A stretch of 64,000 nucleotides of DNA, from NCBI GenBank assembly GCA_037349315.1, contig JBAIAC010000001.1, positions 34,906,001-34,970,000 of the forward strand, written 5' to 3'. The number at the start of each line of letters is the position of its first letter. The stretch's first letter is position 1. Below the pieces are notes generated by a model. The model was not told where the DNA came from, did not search any database, and saw only the letters and a program-made list of their open reading frames with translations. Both the position numbers and the translations under genes were made by a program. This DNA is from Chelydra serpentina (taxonomy: Eukaryota; Chordata; Testudines; Chelydridae). Below are positions 11,566 to 21,439 of this stretch, one piece after another.

Positions 11566-12239
11566 TCTTTTGTTTTGGCTGTGTTTTCAGTGGGGCCTCG
11601 CTCTTTAAACACAGCAGTGAATATTCTTAGTTTAAAATTACACAATTTAAAAATCCCTTGAGTCAAATCCTGTCGGCCTCGCCCAGGAAGGACTCTTACT
11701 GACATCAGACAAGGTTCATGGGCATTTTGCATGATGGACTGCAGCATTTTGCCCGTTATTTTTAGCACAGTTGATAAATGCCTCATGTCGTTCATTTCTC
11801 TATGCTGGAGTACACATAGCGCCTACCCCTAATTACAGCTTCCATAGAATGAGCTAGATCCCCCCAAGTGTAGCTCCATTATAAGTCCACTGATGTCAAA
11901 TTGCAGCAGAGATGAAGTTGGCCTGGGGGGCAGGGGGGAGAGACACTCCCATGCATCTGGGCACCTACAACTCTGTTTTCCCTTTGCACGTTTCTGCCCC
12001 AGGAAGATGTAGCCTACAGTGAGATTGTACAGATTTGAACCCTGCCAGGCTTTGTCCCTTCCTTCTGGCAGATACTCGATTGGATAATTTTAATCCCTGG
12101 CAAAATCCAACAAAATTGCCTTAGCAGGGCACAAGTAGCTGATTTTCACAGGTTTGCCATGGAGGGAACATTGCCAATTTAAACACATCATGTTGCCATT
12201 CACACTGCATTAGATACTGATTTAGAAAGTCATGGCAAT
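11566..12239. other. Unassigned intronic stretch
   Basis: I see no exon or named repeat in this stretch. Confidence 0.4.
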
Positions 12240-12412
12240 AGCAAGAAGGGAAATCTGTTCCTCTTACTCCAAGAACTCAGACCCTGAGCTAAAGGAAAAT
12301 CTTCCTTGCTTGCTAGCAGTATAGGGCCTATAACACACAGTTGAGCAGTTCTGATTGCATTCCATAGAGGGCAGTGGTGTGCATACACACTAGCCAGTTC
12401 ATTCCAATATGT
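12240..12412. repeat. Unclassified dispersed repeat, copy 1
   Basis: Shares ordered blocks with 34200-34375: CTCAGACCCT, GGAAAATCTTC, GCTAGCAGTA (GTTAGCAGTA), TTGAGCAGTTCT and AGAGGGCAG. A third partial copy lies at 50395-50520. The element family is unknown to me. It is not coding. Confidence 0.6.
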
Positions 12413-12945
12413 ACCTATCACATGAGGTTAACTCATTAATGCATGCAAAGGGCTTGGAGATCCATATTTTTTCTCTGACTGACTATGGACTGTGGTAGCA
12501 CTTTCCCACATGTAGCCAGCACTCAGTTGCGCCGTATTCATTAGGCTGCTGAGCCTGCCCTCTGTGAAATTTCTGGGTCTCGCTGTGCAGAAGGGTCTCT
12601 GTCTGCAATGAGCTCTTGAGTCTGGTGTGAGTGATCCAACAGACAGGACTAGGGCTCGAGAGAGCTTGGATGGAATCCCATCTATTAAAATAGGAGTGAA
12701 ACGAAGCGTAGAGCAAGCAGGATTGGGAGGCCATTGAGAGCCTGCAATTGTGTTTATTACACATATGTTGCTATACAAAGCATCATTAGAGACAATGGAA
12801 GAGTAAATACCTCTTATCATGGCACAGAGACAAATTACATTCCTATAAATTACAGCTCATTGCAGCTTGATAGTATTGCTCTCCCTCCATCACCAATATG
12901 ATCGTTTTCCCCACTCTGTGTCTCACCTCTGAGTAGTAACTTTCC
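12413..12945. other. Unassigned intronic stretch
   Basis: I see no exon or named repeat. It ends at the second copy of the intronic duplication. Confidence 0.4.
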
Positions 12946-13140
12946 GCCACAGCAGCATAATTGAGAACACAAGCCTGCCGCTGATTGCTTTTCATTATCG
13001 TTCATTTAAATGAGAAAGAGAAAGGCCTGTATTTGTTCCTGGGATTATGAACAGTAATAGGTTCCTTTTGAGGGCTTTAGCTCGCTCCAGGGATTTGCCT
13101 GCTCTGAGCTTTGGGCTTGCTTTATGATCAGCTGTGTTAA
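12946..13140. repeat. Unclassified intronic duplication, copy 2
   Basis: Second copy of the sequence at 9019-9215, direct orientation, 3.9 kb downstream. The best-preserved part is TTGAGAACACAAGCC through TTTAAATGAG (12961-13015). Two further blocks follow, GGGATTATGAACAGTAATAG (13040-13059) and GAGCTTTGGGCTTGC (13105-13119). A weaker shared block, GTGTGGCCCTCG, follows near 13222. Confidence 0.75.
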
Positions 13141-13249
13141 AATAAACAACCGTGCCGAGAATGCAGTCAGAGGCCTGGTTACAGGAGGAAGGTCTTCTTC
13201 TATCTCTGGGCTGGGTCAGGGTGTGTGGCCCTCGTGTTAGGCTCACAGT

Positions 13250-14520
13250 TGGCTCTACAAAGCTGCAGTGTATCTGTCTCTACCCTGTACATCTACTGTA
13301 TGGCAGATCACTCTCTTATTTACATCTCTGTTTATCTAACCTAGAATCCAAACCCCTTTTGAATTTCTGGGGTGGTTTTTGGATTTGAATCCCCAGACCT
13401 GATTGGTTTTAAGTTGGACCCAAGTCTAATTTCTGGCTGCAGCCGAAATCGCCTGTGAACAGCTGATCTCATGAGATTTCCACCTTTTGGGGCTGGAATA
13501 TTACAGGGACATCTGTTCTGAGTTTCAGCACCATTGAATCCGAAACTGTACCCTCGCCTACAGCTAATCCAGGTCTGCGCTGTGATCCCAAACACCACCT
13601 GGCTTCACGCTCCACTCCATCAAGCTAGAGGGATACAGTATTATGCATACTACTCTGTGGGTCTCTCTCCACTCACTGTACTGTCCTCCTTTTCCTAGCT
13701 AGACCTCATCTCTGTTACTTTGCTTCCTTCCAGCCATACTTCTTACATCTATCATCCCTTTGGTCAGTATGTTAGTCTTGCCGTACAGCTCTGTGTTGCC
13801 TAAAACTGCTGTGGAAAATGCCACACTGCTGCTTATGCTGCCATTGTTCCCAGGGTTGAGCCTGTCTTCAGGTACTGTGCCCACCCCTGTTCCCTGGCTC
13901 GCTGGTCCACCAGTGCCAGCTGTTCCTAACTTTTGTCCCAGTTCCAACAGAGTGAAGTTTCTATCCCATGGCAACTGAAATAAGACCTTTTCATCCTGCA
14001 AGCAGGTAACATTTAGCGGCATCCCCTTGGGTTACTGTATCTGGCATCCCAGCTGGTGCTCTTTTGTGTACACGCCACTCTTCTGAAATGCCAGCTCTAG
14101 GCTTAAAGGAGCCAGCAGAAGGCACAGCTTACTCGCACAGTAATTGATTCCTCCTCATTTATTACAGGTCTTTGTTTTCCCCTCTGATTAAAAAAGATTA
14201 AATGATACAGATAAATAAAATACCAAGATCGCCCCATTGGAGGGAGATACCAATGAGACTGGCAGTGCCCAGGGATTTCCTCTGTGTCTCTCTGTCACTA
14301 TGGGCTCCGACCTGCTGTGGAGTTCTAGCAACAGACACCTGGCCTCCCCTTATCTGGGTATCACTAGCAGGCGTTTGGAGGAAAGGTCAAACAGCAGTCA
14401 GATGGGGAGGATGTGGGGGAATGAAAAGAAGCAACAAAACTACCTGTAAGGATGTGGATTTCTAAATGAGAAACTACATCACTGCAAAATAAAACTAGGT
14501 TGGAGGATAGATTGCAGGTA
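13250..14520. other. Unassigned intronic stretch
   Basis: I see no exon. The part at about 13340-13600 has a repetitive look (TTTGGATTTGAATCCCC, GGACCCAAGTC, AATCCGAAACTG) like old T/G-rich dispersed repeats in turtles, but I cannot name it. Confidence 0.35.
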
Positions 14521-14936
14521 CAGCTGGTCGGGAATTTTTTTTGGCAAAACATTTTTTTGCTGAAAAATGCTGATTCATTCAGACCAACACAATTTGTGAA
14601 CTGGGGTCAGGGTCAGTGAAGCAGTCGAGTCAACACATTTTTGGTAACAAAAAATATTTTGAGCTTGTTGAACCAGAAGGTTTGGGGGTTTTGAGTTGAA
14701 ACAACTTTTTGTTTGGAAATATTAATAAATCTACACTTTAAAAAAAAAGGGAAAATGTCAAAAAAGAAACAATCTTTCAAAATTATCTAAATGTTTTGAT
14801 TGACGCGAATCAATTTTTTTTCCAGATTTTCTGTTTGTGAAAATTTTTGAGATTTCAACTTTGCATCCCATTTTGAGATGGGAAAATGTCAAAAATTCTC
14901 ATAGGCTAGGAAAAATGTTTCCTGTCCTGCCCTAAC
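14521..14936. mobile_element. AT-rich hAT-like MITE
   Basis: It starts CAGCTGGTCGGGAATTTTTT and ends near TTTCCTGTCCTGCCCTAAC. Between these lies alternating poly-T/poly-A sequence made of units such as AAAATGTCAAAAA and GAAAATTTTTGAG. The flanks TGCAGGTA (14513-14520) and TGCAGGCA (14937-14944) match at 7 of 8 bases, which fits a hAT target-site duplication. The terminal repeats are poorly matched, so the superfamily call is tentative. Confidence 0.5.
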
Positions 14937-15079
14937 TGCAGGCAGCCATCTTGCACTGGCCCCCAGGGAATGAATGGAACAGGCCTTGCCCATCTCTGAT
15001 GGCGGTGAGCTGAGGACTGGAGGCATTTCCTAGTTAAATTTTTCTCCTACGTGGAGCCATTGGAAAGTCAGTATAATTA

Positions 15080-15345
15080 CTACTCTCCTACTCACTAGCA
15101 TCTTCCATCCAAGAATAACAAAGCATTTGTAAAGTATTAATTAATCCTCATAATCCTCCTCTGTGAAGTGAGTTAATATCATTATTCCCATTTCACAGAT
15201 GGGGAAAACTGAAGCATAGAGCAAGAGGGAGTAACTTGCTCAAGATCACACAGCAAGTCATAGAGGAGGGATAGAGCTGGGAATGGAACCCAGGAGTCCC
15301 AATTCCCTGTCCTTTAACCACCAGAGTATCCTTCCTTCCCACAGG
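15080..15345 (-). repeat. MIR/CORE-SINE copy with long tail
   Basis: Reverse-complement CORE-SINE. It begins with tail-type sequence AAAGCATTTGTAAAG and ATTATTCCCATTTCACAG. It continues through GATGGGGAAAACTGAAGC, AGTAACTTGCTCAAGATC, GAATGGAACCCAGGAGTCC and TTTAACCACCAGAGTA. This is one of the longest SINE copies in the window. Confidence 0.8.
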
Positions 15346-15401
15346 AACTGTCCAGTGTCTGCTGCCTACTGGGGAATGCCCACCTGGAGCTGTTAGGCAG
15401 C

Positions 15402-15747
15402 CAGTAGCATAGCCGGGGGGGAGCAGGGGGAGCGGCCGCTCCCCCTGTGAAGAGAAGTGGCGCTAAGGCGCTGCCCGAGCCCCGCTGTCGGACCCGGGCT
15501 GGGGGGGCGCGCTTTAAAAGGCCCACGGCTCCTGCCACTGCGGGGAGCCACGAGCCTTTTAAAGTGCCCAGCCCCGCTGCCGGAGCTGGGCTCGGGTGGG
15601 GATTTAAAAGGCCCGTGGGCTCCGCAGCAGCTGGAGCCCCAGGCCCTTTAAAGTGCCGCTGGGGTGAGTACAGGAGGAGGGGGAGGGGGAGGCGCCTTTT
15701 TATAGCGCCGCCGCTCCCCCTGTGCTCTAAACCTGGCTACGCCACTG
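15402..15747. mobile_element. hAT MITE, family A, copy 2
   Basis: A 346-bp copy with ends CAGTAGCATAGCC and GGCTACGCCACTG. The perfect 8-bp target-site duplication is TAGGCAGC at 15394-15401 and 15748-15755. The termini and the subterminal GCGCCTTTTTATAGCGCCGC and GGTGAGTACAGG blocks are shared with copies 1 and 3. The central part differs: it carries repeated CCTTTTAAAGTGCC and TTTAAAAGGCCC motifs that are absent from copy 1. It is non-coding. Confidence 0.93.
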
Positions 15748-16401
15748 TAGGCAGCCTTTATAAACAACTGGTTAGATATGCAGCCTGTTGTTCTAGGACA
15801 GGAACATTTGGTCCCCTTACAAGTGTAAGGTGTTTGGCATGACCGGAACCCATCTGAAGTATTTATCAGAGGGCTGAAAGTTACGCAGGGAGCAAGGAGG
15901 ATTAGTAGGGATGAGAGAAGGCTCCCGTTGCACAGAGGTGCCTACTCACCAAAGCTGCATGTGGTCATTGGTCAGGACTTTGTGGAGCACAGCTGTGTCC
16001 TGCTCGCAGAGTTTGTTTTCAGAGGAATATCTAGAAAGCATGAGGCCATGCACCATGGGCTCCATTGATCACATCCAGCACTCGGGGCAGGATCAGCGTG
16101 GATCATGACACAGGGCCCTCTCCTGGTGCCTTCCTCACCCCCATACACACAAAGTCTTCTGCCAGGCAGAAGGTTGTTGGCAGTGGGCCACATATGTTCA
16201 CAGCCCATCTGCAGGGGTGGCATGGAGCAGGCCTGCCTTTGCTGATCTTCAGGCTGGCTGGGATCTACCTTCTCAGCCTGTTGTTCCATCTCTTCAAGTA
16301 AGGTGGGGTCTGGTCTGGGAAGAAAGAATCTTCATTTCCCCACAATCCCATCAGAGGGCGTCTGTGTGTGTCATGCCACCCCTCCTGCCCCATCAGAAGA
16401 C

Positions 16402-16424
16402 GGGGGTGGGGGGGTGGGGGGTGG
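16402..16424 (+). other. G-quadruplex-prone G run
   Basis: Four or more G-tracts of at least four bases separated by single T residues, in a 23-base stretch. This fits the classical G4 consensus. It lies inside the MDGA1 intron 130 bases before a MITE. Function is not implied. Confidence 0.6.
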
Positions 16425-16557
16425 AGCAGGAGGCACCACTGTCATCCCAGTGATGCTCCACCACGCTACCTGTCTTCCCAGCTAAGTACTCCCAGCTGTT
16501 ACACTGGAATGGAAGCTGTACTGCTTTTTATAGCCCAGGACCAACAATACCAGATGG

Positions 16558-16770
16558 CAGTAGCGTAGCCGGGGGGGAGCAGGGGGAGCGGCTGCTCCCC
16601 CTGTGAGCAGAGGCGGCGCCTTAAAAAGGAAGCGGCGCCTTTTTTTAGCGAAGACCCGGAGTGAGTGAGGACCTGCCGCCGAAGACCCGGAGCGCCACCG
16701 GGTGAGTACAGGGGGAGGCGCCTTTTTATAGCGCCGCTCCCCCTGTGCTCCGGACCTGGCTGCGCTGCTG
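16558..16770. mobile_element. hAT MITE, family A, copy 3
   Basis: A 213-bp copy, the shortest of the family. Its ends are CAGTAGCGTAGCC and GGCTGCGCTGCTG. The perfect 8-bp target-site duplication is CCAGATGG at 16550-16557 and 16771-16778. The interior resembles copy 1, with GCGGCGCC, poly-T and GAAGACCCGGAG, and an apparent internal deletion. It lies only 0.8 kb from copy 2. Confidence 0.93.
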
Positions 16771-17104
16771 CCAGATGGTCCCATCTGGAGGCCAGAGCCG
16801 GGGGTTGATTGCCAAGAGGCGGTACTCCCGTCACGAGGCATTTAAGCTAGGCTGGACCTGGAGAGCATTATAGGAAACAAACCAGTACTGACTGAGCGAA
16901 GAAATGGATTCGAAATCTTCCAAAGCTTTAATTTCTATGAGACTGAGCCAGATCAAGAGCTGGCGTAAGTAGCTGCAACCCTGTTGATTTCAAAGGGCTT
17001 GCACTCTTTTTGTCATGTCTGAACGTGGCCCTATGAATCCATCAGAGTAGCGAGCAGAAGGCCATAGTCACCGAGCCCGGCGAGGGGAATGTCTTTCCAG
17101 GCAC

Positions 17105-17365
17105 GCTCAGGGAGGCAGCGTGAGTCAGTAATTAGAGCACGGGGCTGGGAGTCAGCAGACCTGGGTTCTCTTCGCAGCTCTAACACTGATTTGTAACATA
17201 ATCTTGGACAAGCGACTTAGCTTCTCTGTGACTCAGTTTCCTCCTTTGTAGACTGGGGCTAGTGATACTGACCCGCCTCGCAGGGGTGTCGTGAGGCTTC
17301 ACTGACGTTTGTAAAGTGCTCCGAGATCCTCACCTGGGAAGTGCGTATTAATTATCATTATTAGA
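17105..17365 (+). repeat. MIR/CORE-SINE, near full length
   Basis: Forward copy in the expected order. A tRNA-like head has AATTAGAGCACGGGGCTGG and GACCTGGGTTCTC. The core has CTTGGACAAGCGACTTAGC, CTGTGACTCAGTTTCC and TGTAGACTGGGGCTAG. The tail has GTTTGTAAAGTGCTCCGAG and ends in ATTATCATTATTA. It is followed by an AT-rich simple repeat (17366-17405). Confidence 0.85.
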
Positions 17366-17405
17366 TTTTATTTATTTATTTATTTTATTAGTATTATTTA
17401 TTACT
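17366..17405. repeat. AT-rich simple repeat (TTTA)n
   Basis: An irregular run of TTTA/TTAT units directly after the MIR tail, probably grown from the SINE's 3' AT tract. Confidence 0.75.
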
Positions 17406-18214
17406 GGAGATCTTTGTTGGGAAAAAGGTAAGAGCCTTGCTCCTTTTCCCCTGTTACTGCAGTGCAGAGGCCTGGATTTGACAGTCAGTGCTTGGTTGGC
17501 ACCAATTCACATTCCAGATGCTCCTCTTAGTCCCTTTCCGTTTTGCCTTCTCTTTTTTCCTTGGGCACCAAAGTCCATTTACTGAATGATTTGTCCCACC
17601 GCTGGCTGCTCAGCCAGGCTGTTGCATGGCAGATCCTAGGGCCAGTCACTGAATGAGGTTAGAATAGAGGGCGTCTGTTTTTAATCCTCGCTCACTGGCA
17701 GCTTCATGCTAATTCTTTCCTCTCTCTGCACCTCTCACCTTCCCAGCTCTGGTGGCTGTAATTAGCTGCGCTCAACATAGTCTCATTGACATTGATCTAT
17801 GGGGTTATTTAGTTCCTGCTTGGACCATCAATTCACCCTACAGCCTCAATGAGATTCAGACTTCATTCTTCTTCAATCAGACATTCCTTCACTGGGAGTT
17901 TTTGAGGCCAGTGGGCAGGGAGGACATAAGGACGCTCGTGGCTCAAAGCTGTCTTTTGCTAGAGACTTCCACAGTGACTTCCCTCATTCCAGGCTCTGTG
18001 TTTCCATGGGGGAGAGCCCGGGTTCACTTATCTCAGTCTTCCCAAGATCACGCGACACCAGCTGACCTCTCCAGAGAACGAGATGCTGTGTCACATGTCA
18101 CCTCGGCTCGTGGTGTCAATCCAAGTACAAAATGGGCACCTCCAGGGAAAGGATCTGCTCTTACCATTCGAAGGATTTTTTTCCCCCTCGCTTGTTCAAA
18201 TTCACCTCCTAGGA
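17406..18214. other. Unassigned intronic stretch
   Basis: I see no exon. A 177-codon open frame at 17752-18285 shows no domain similarity and no fit to the MDGA1 exon structure. I treat it as chance. Confidence 0.4.
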
Positions 18215-18895
18215 ATCCGAGATGGAATGTTAGGTCATCCGATCCATCCTGCCTCCTCACCAGTCCTGGCTTAAACCCAAGGTGATGTTTGAATAACTCC
18301 GGGTTTCCTTTCCTTCTCTTTGGAGACTATTCCACAGTCTTGTGTCTCACCATGTTGGGAACTTTTTCTTGATGTTCAGCTTGTTTGGTTTAATCCCATA
18401 ACTCCTACTACCAGTCCCTTGGACCTCCCTGAGCAATCCCTCTCCCCCATTAATGCGGACACCTTTGGCCATTTCTAGGCAATCTCTCTCCCTTCCCCAT
18501 TAGTGTATGTCTACACTGCACCTGGGAACTAGCCTCCCAGCCGAAGTAGACAGATTTGCACTGTTTTTTGCTAAAAAGCAGCAGCAGCGCTGTTGCGGCT
18601 CAGTCTCCCAGGCCCACCCAGCCCCTCGGTCTGAGCTCAGGTGGGTAGCTCACATCTTTGCTGGAGCTGCAACATCCATGCCGCTCAAGCCAGCCCAGTG
18701 CGCGTCGGTCTACCTGGGCTAGGAGGCTTGCTCCCGCCTGCTGTGTCCGTAGTGGCGTGTTAGCCAAGCTACAGATATTTCATGCTTTTAACCTTTCCGT
18801 GTGAGTCAGCCACTCCGAGTCTAAACGTTTCATCATCTTTATTACACATCCCTGAACATCCTCCAACTTATCGATAGCTTTCTGACCGTGCCGAG
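18215..18895 (-). repeat. CR1 LINE fragment, interrupted by a MITE
   Basis: Reverse-complement CR1 3' region. The + strand carries TTAGGTCATCCGATCC, GACTATTCCACAGTC, AACTTTTTCTTGATGTTC and TTTAATCCCATAACTCC. It resumes at about 18770 with TTTAACCTTTCC, TTTCATCATCTTTATT and CATCCTCCAACTTATCG. The order matches CR1 read from the 3' end into the ORF. The 18503-18765 gap is filled by a MITE-like element. The copy ends 40 bases before the MAM exon. Confidence 0.72.
18503..18765. mobile_element. Chompy-like MITE, diverged
   Basis: It begins GTGTATGTCTACACTGCA, the terminal motif shared with the large palindromic MITE at 57029 (GGGTATGTCTACAGTGCA). A GC-rich interior with GCAGCAGCAGCGCTG follows. 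The other terminus is not clear, so the right end is approximate. It appears inserted in the CR1 copy, since CR1 sequence continues beyond it. Confidence 0.5.
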
Positions 18896-18935
18896 AGGAT
18901 GTTCAGGCCTCCAATGTCCAGTTTCTTTCTTGCAG

Positions 18936-19066
18936 GCTCCTTGAATCTTCTGGTTCGTTTGCAGAACAAACGGGCCATTGACACCCAGGTCTGGTCACTC
19001 AGCGGGAACAGAGGAAATGATTGGCAACAAGCACACGTCCCCATCAACCCTCCGGGACCCTTTCAG
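18936..19066 (+). CDS. MDGA1: MDGA1 exon: MAM domain, penultimate MAM exon
   Basis: Part of MAM domain-containing GPI anchor protein 1. MDGA1 is a neuronal surface glycoprotein with Ig domains, one fibronectin-like and one MAM domain, and it binds neuroligins and restrains synapse formation (known family role). The exon is 131 bases. It is preceded by a pyrimidine-rich tract and TTGCAG and followed by the donor GTAAGC. It enters in phase 1 (two bases complete a Gly codon) and encodes 43 residues, SLNLLVRLQNK...PPGPFQ, including WSLSGNRGNDWQQAHV. This agrees closely with my recollection of MDGA1. MDGA2 differs clearly here (LNVYLR-type), so the paralogue call is firm. Exit phase is 0, matching the exon at 21195. 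Confidence 0.93.
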
Positions 19067-21194
19067 GTAAGCAGGCACTAGAGGTGCGCCCCCCCCCCCC
19101 ACCTCAAGTGCATGCTAAGCAGGAAGAGCCCTGCAGTTAGGAAGGGACACAGGGTATGTAAAGTACAGGGGTGGGCACATGGCAGTTCCCCACTCCCAGG
19201 ATTGTGGAGAGGGAGTGTATTAAAAGTCACAGCCAGTTTCAGGGAGGAAAGAGAATGGAGTTTCATGCCTCCGCAAACCTCTTGCCTAATTCCAACATGC
19301 ACAAGCCCTGATTTGTTACTATCGATCTGCGGTTGAGCACTGGCCTGGGAACTGGTCTGATACTGCAGGTTTGCTTGTGAGTGCTGTATCTGTGCGCACG
19401 GAGCTGTTACTGTAGCACTTGTGAGCTTGTTGGGGGCGGGGTTGTGAGCTCTGGAGCCGTGCACACTGGTTTGTTGTTGTAGGATTGCTTGTGAGCACTG
19501 GGCTTTGGCACTGTTTTGGGGCTTGTAAGTGCAGGGGCATGCACCCATTAGTTGTTGTAGGGTGTTTAATGCATGCTGGGTTGGTGTTGTAGGGTTACTT
19601 GTGAGAGCTGAGTCTGTGTGCACTGATTTGTTGTATAGTCGTGAAGTGCCTATACTTTGGGGTGCTATAAAATGACAAATAAGAATGTAGTTACTCATGA
19701 GAGTACTATTCAGTGTTGGCTGCTTAGTTATTGTAGAGATCATGAAAACTGGGTTGTGCACATTCATTTGTGATTCTGCTGATGCTCAGGCGTAGTATAC
19801 AATACACATTGGTTTGGTGGTGTAGCATCACAGGCTGGGCACACTTGTTTTTTTGTAGGGTTACTTGTGGCCCCTGGGCTACACAGATACTATATGGATG
19901 AATCCCTTAGAAGCAGCCAGACAGTTATGGTACGGATGCTCATAGTTGCTATGTTTGTAGGATTTCTTGCACTGGCAAGGGCCAGATGTATTGCTTTGCT
20001 GTTTTAGGATGGCCCATGAGGGCTGCATCAGACACAGATTTGTCTTTGTAGATGTGCCCATGTAGGTAGGGCTGGGAATTAGTTTTTGTGGGGGAGTCCA
20101 TGAGAGGATGGGTGTGGGTTTACCATCAGGGGCAGAGCTGAGCCCACAGGGAGATGGGCACAGGGTTTAGCATCATGGGCAGGGGGCGTGCCCCCTAGGG
20201 AATTGCCCACACCCCTTCTTCATCCCCCAAACAGCCTCTGTCTGCCTGAGTCTGAGTGCAGCACTGTGCTGGGTGGCGAGCAGGCCGTGTGTGCTCTCTC
20301 CAGGGTAGCTGGGCAGGATCTGTAGTGGCCATGCAGAACTAGTGGGGGCGGGGGGAGAGGGAACGAGCCAGAAGCTGGATTTTACCCATCTCCTCAGTGA
20401 GTGAGAGCTGGCACCACTTGTGTCCCCCGCCCCCCACCCCCACCCCAGCAGGTAGTGATTGAGTCTCTGCCCCTGGGCTGCTGGCAGAGTTTGGTAACCA
20501 TGGGAACAGAAGAGGGAGCTCAGGCTGATGAGTGACAGGCTCTGAGAAGGAAGGAGCCAGTCTCTCCATGATTCCCGACCAGGGTGGGGGGCACAGGGAG
20601 GGGAGCCCGACAGCCCCCAAATGGAGATTCAGGAGATGCCCCAGACGTGGAGTGGGAATCGCTGTCTCCTAGCTGTGGGGAGCAGGGGCTGCCCCAGTTC
20701 AACTTACTCCCGCCCCAGTGCTTTGGTGACACTAGGCCCCTCGCTGGTCTGCCCAAGGGCACTTAGGAGAGTGAGCCTCTGCACAGTGCAGGCGTGTCAG
20801 GTGATGAGCACAAGGAGCCCCACGCTGAGACAGCCGGGTGAAGGGGTTGCAGAGGGAGAAGGGCCCCATGGGGAACAGCCAAGGGGCTGTGGGGGAGTGA
20901 CCAGAGGGCAGGGAGAGCAACAAATCCCACTCAGGGGGCTCTGCCAGGGGGGCATCCAGGTGGCTGTAGGGAACAGAGACTGTTCAGGGGGGTGACCAGT
21001 GGGCTACAGGAGTCTGGGACCCTGGGCTGGGGGTGGAACCCCTCACAGTCATGGCACCTCTGCTGGGCAGTTGGTGTCTGTGGACATGGTACCCTGTGTC
21101 CTACCTGTTCTGTATACATGGGCCTGGCCCGTCAGTGAGGCCATTCCCCTGCCTCGGGGCAGCCCCCCTCACTGCTCGTTGCCTCCGTCCGCAG
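19067..21194 (+). other. MDGA1: MDGA1 intron
   Basis: GT...AG intron of 2128 bases between the two MAM exons, with donor GTAAGC and acceptor CCGCAG. It contains a C-run (19088-19100), a degenerate minisatellite (19320-19880), and G-rich sequence thereafter. The tract before the acceptor is C-rich. Confidence 0.85.
19320..19880 (+). repeat. Degenerate minisatellite in MDGA1 intron
   Basis: Eight or so loosely repeated units built from GTTGTTGTAGGGTTACTTGTGAG-type and CACTGGTTTGTTG-type phrases, with a period of roughly 60-75 bases. Examples are TTGTTGTAGGATTGCTTGTG near 19472, TTGTTGTAGGGTGTTTAATG near 19552, and GTTGTAGGGTTACTTGTGAG near 19586. The unit is diverged and partly rearranged. It creates long antisense open frames that are artefacts. 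Confidence 0.7.
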
Positions 21195-21303
21195 ATCATC
21201 TTTGAAGGCGTCCGCGGCACAAGCTACGAGGGGGACATTGCCATTGATGATGTCACTCTGAAAACGGGAGACTGCCCAAGGAGGCCGATTGGCCCAAATA
21301 AAG
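21195..21303 (+). CDS. MDGA1: MDGA1 exon: end of MAM domain
   Basis: A 109-base exon, phase 0 in and phase 1 out, with acceptor CCGCAG and donor GTGAGTG. It encodes IIFEGVRGTSYEGDIAIDDV and continues TLKTGDCPRRPIGPNK. EG(V/I)RG...GDIAIDD(V/I) is the canonical end of a MAM domain, and the Cys in GDCP is the conserved last cysteine. It is followed by the linker to the GPI signal in the next exon. The adjoining exon phases fit without adjustment. Confidence 0.95.
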
Positions 21304-21439
21304 GTGAGTGTGTGAGCAGGCTTGAATATGTATGTGAGTGGGCACCTGGGGGGGCTACTAGAGGAGGAATGGGTGTGCGGGGGGGATCGGATGCATTGAT
21401 ATGAGCATGTATCGGTGAACAGAGAGGGATCACATGTAA

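Larger units (their letters stand above)
1..18935 (+). other. MDGA1: Inferred MDGA1 intron (5' end beyond window)
   Basis: Everything before the first recognisable exon is inferred to be a single MDGA1 intron. The exon at 18936 needs one base from the preceding exon (phase 1). In MDGA1 that exon carries the first part of the MAM domain and ends in a segment like YHMYGKHIG. I read this interval for such an exon and for the preceding Ig and fibronectin-like segments and found none. The intron would therefore exceed 18.9 kb. It contains the repeats listed separately. Inference, not observation: a diverged exon could have been missed. Confidence 0.6.

Noticed and set aside
17752..18285. 177-codon open frame just upstream of the MAM exon
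   Set aside because: It does not fit MDGA1 exon structure, has no recognised domain, and its end overlaps a CR1 fragment.
19078..19767. 229-codon open frame on the minus strand
   Set aside because: It lies on the antisense of a degenerate minisatellite within an MDGA1 intron. The peptide is low-complexity and repetitive with no domain.
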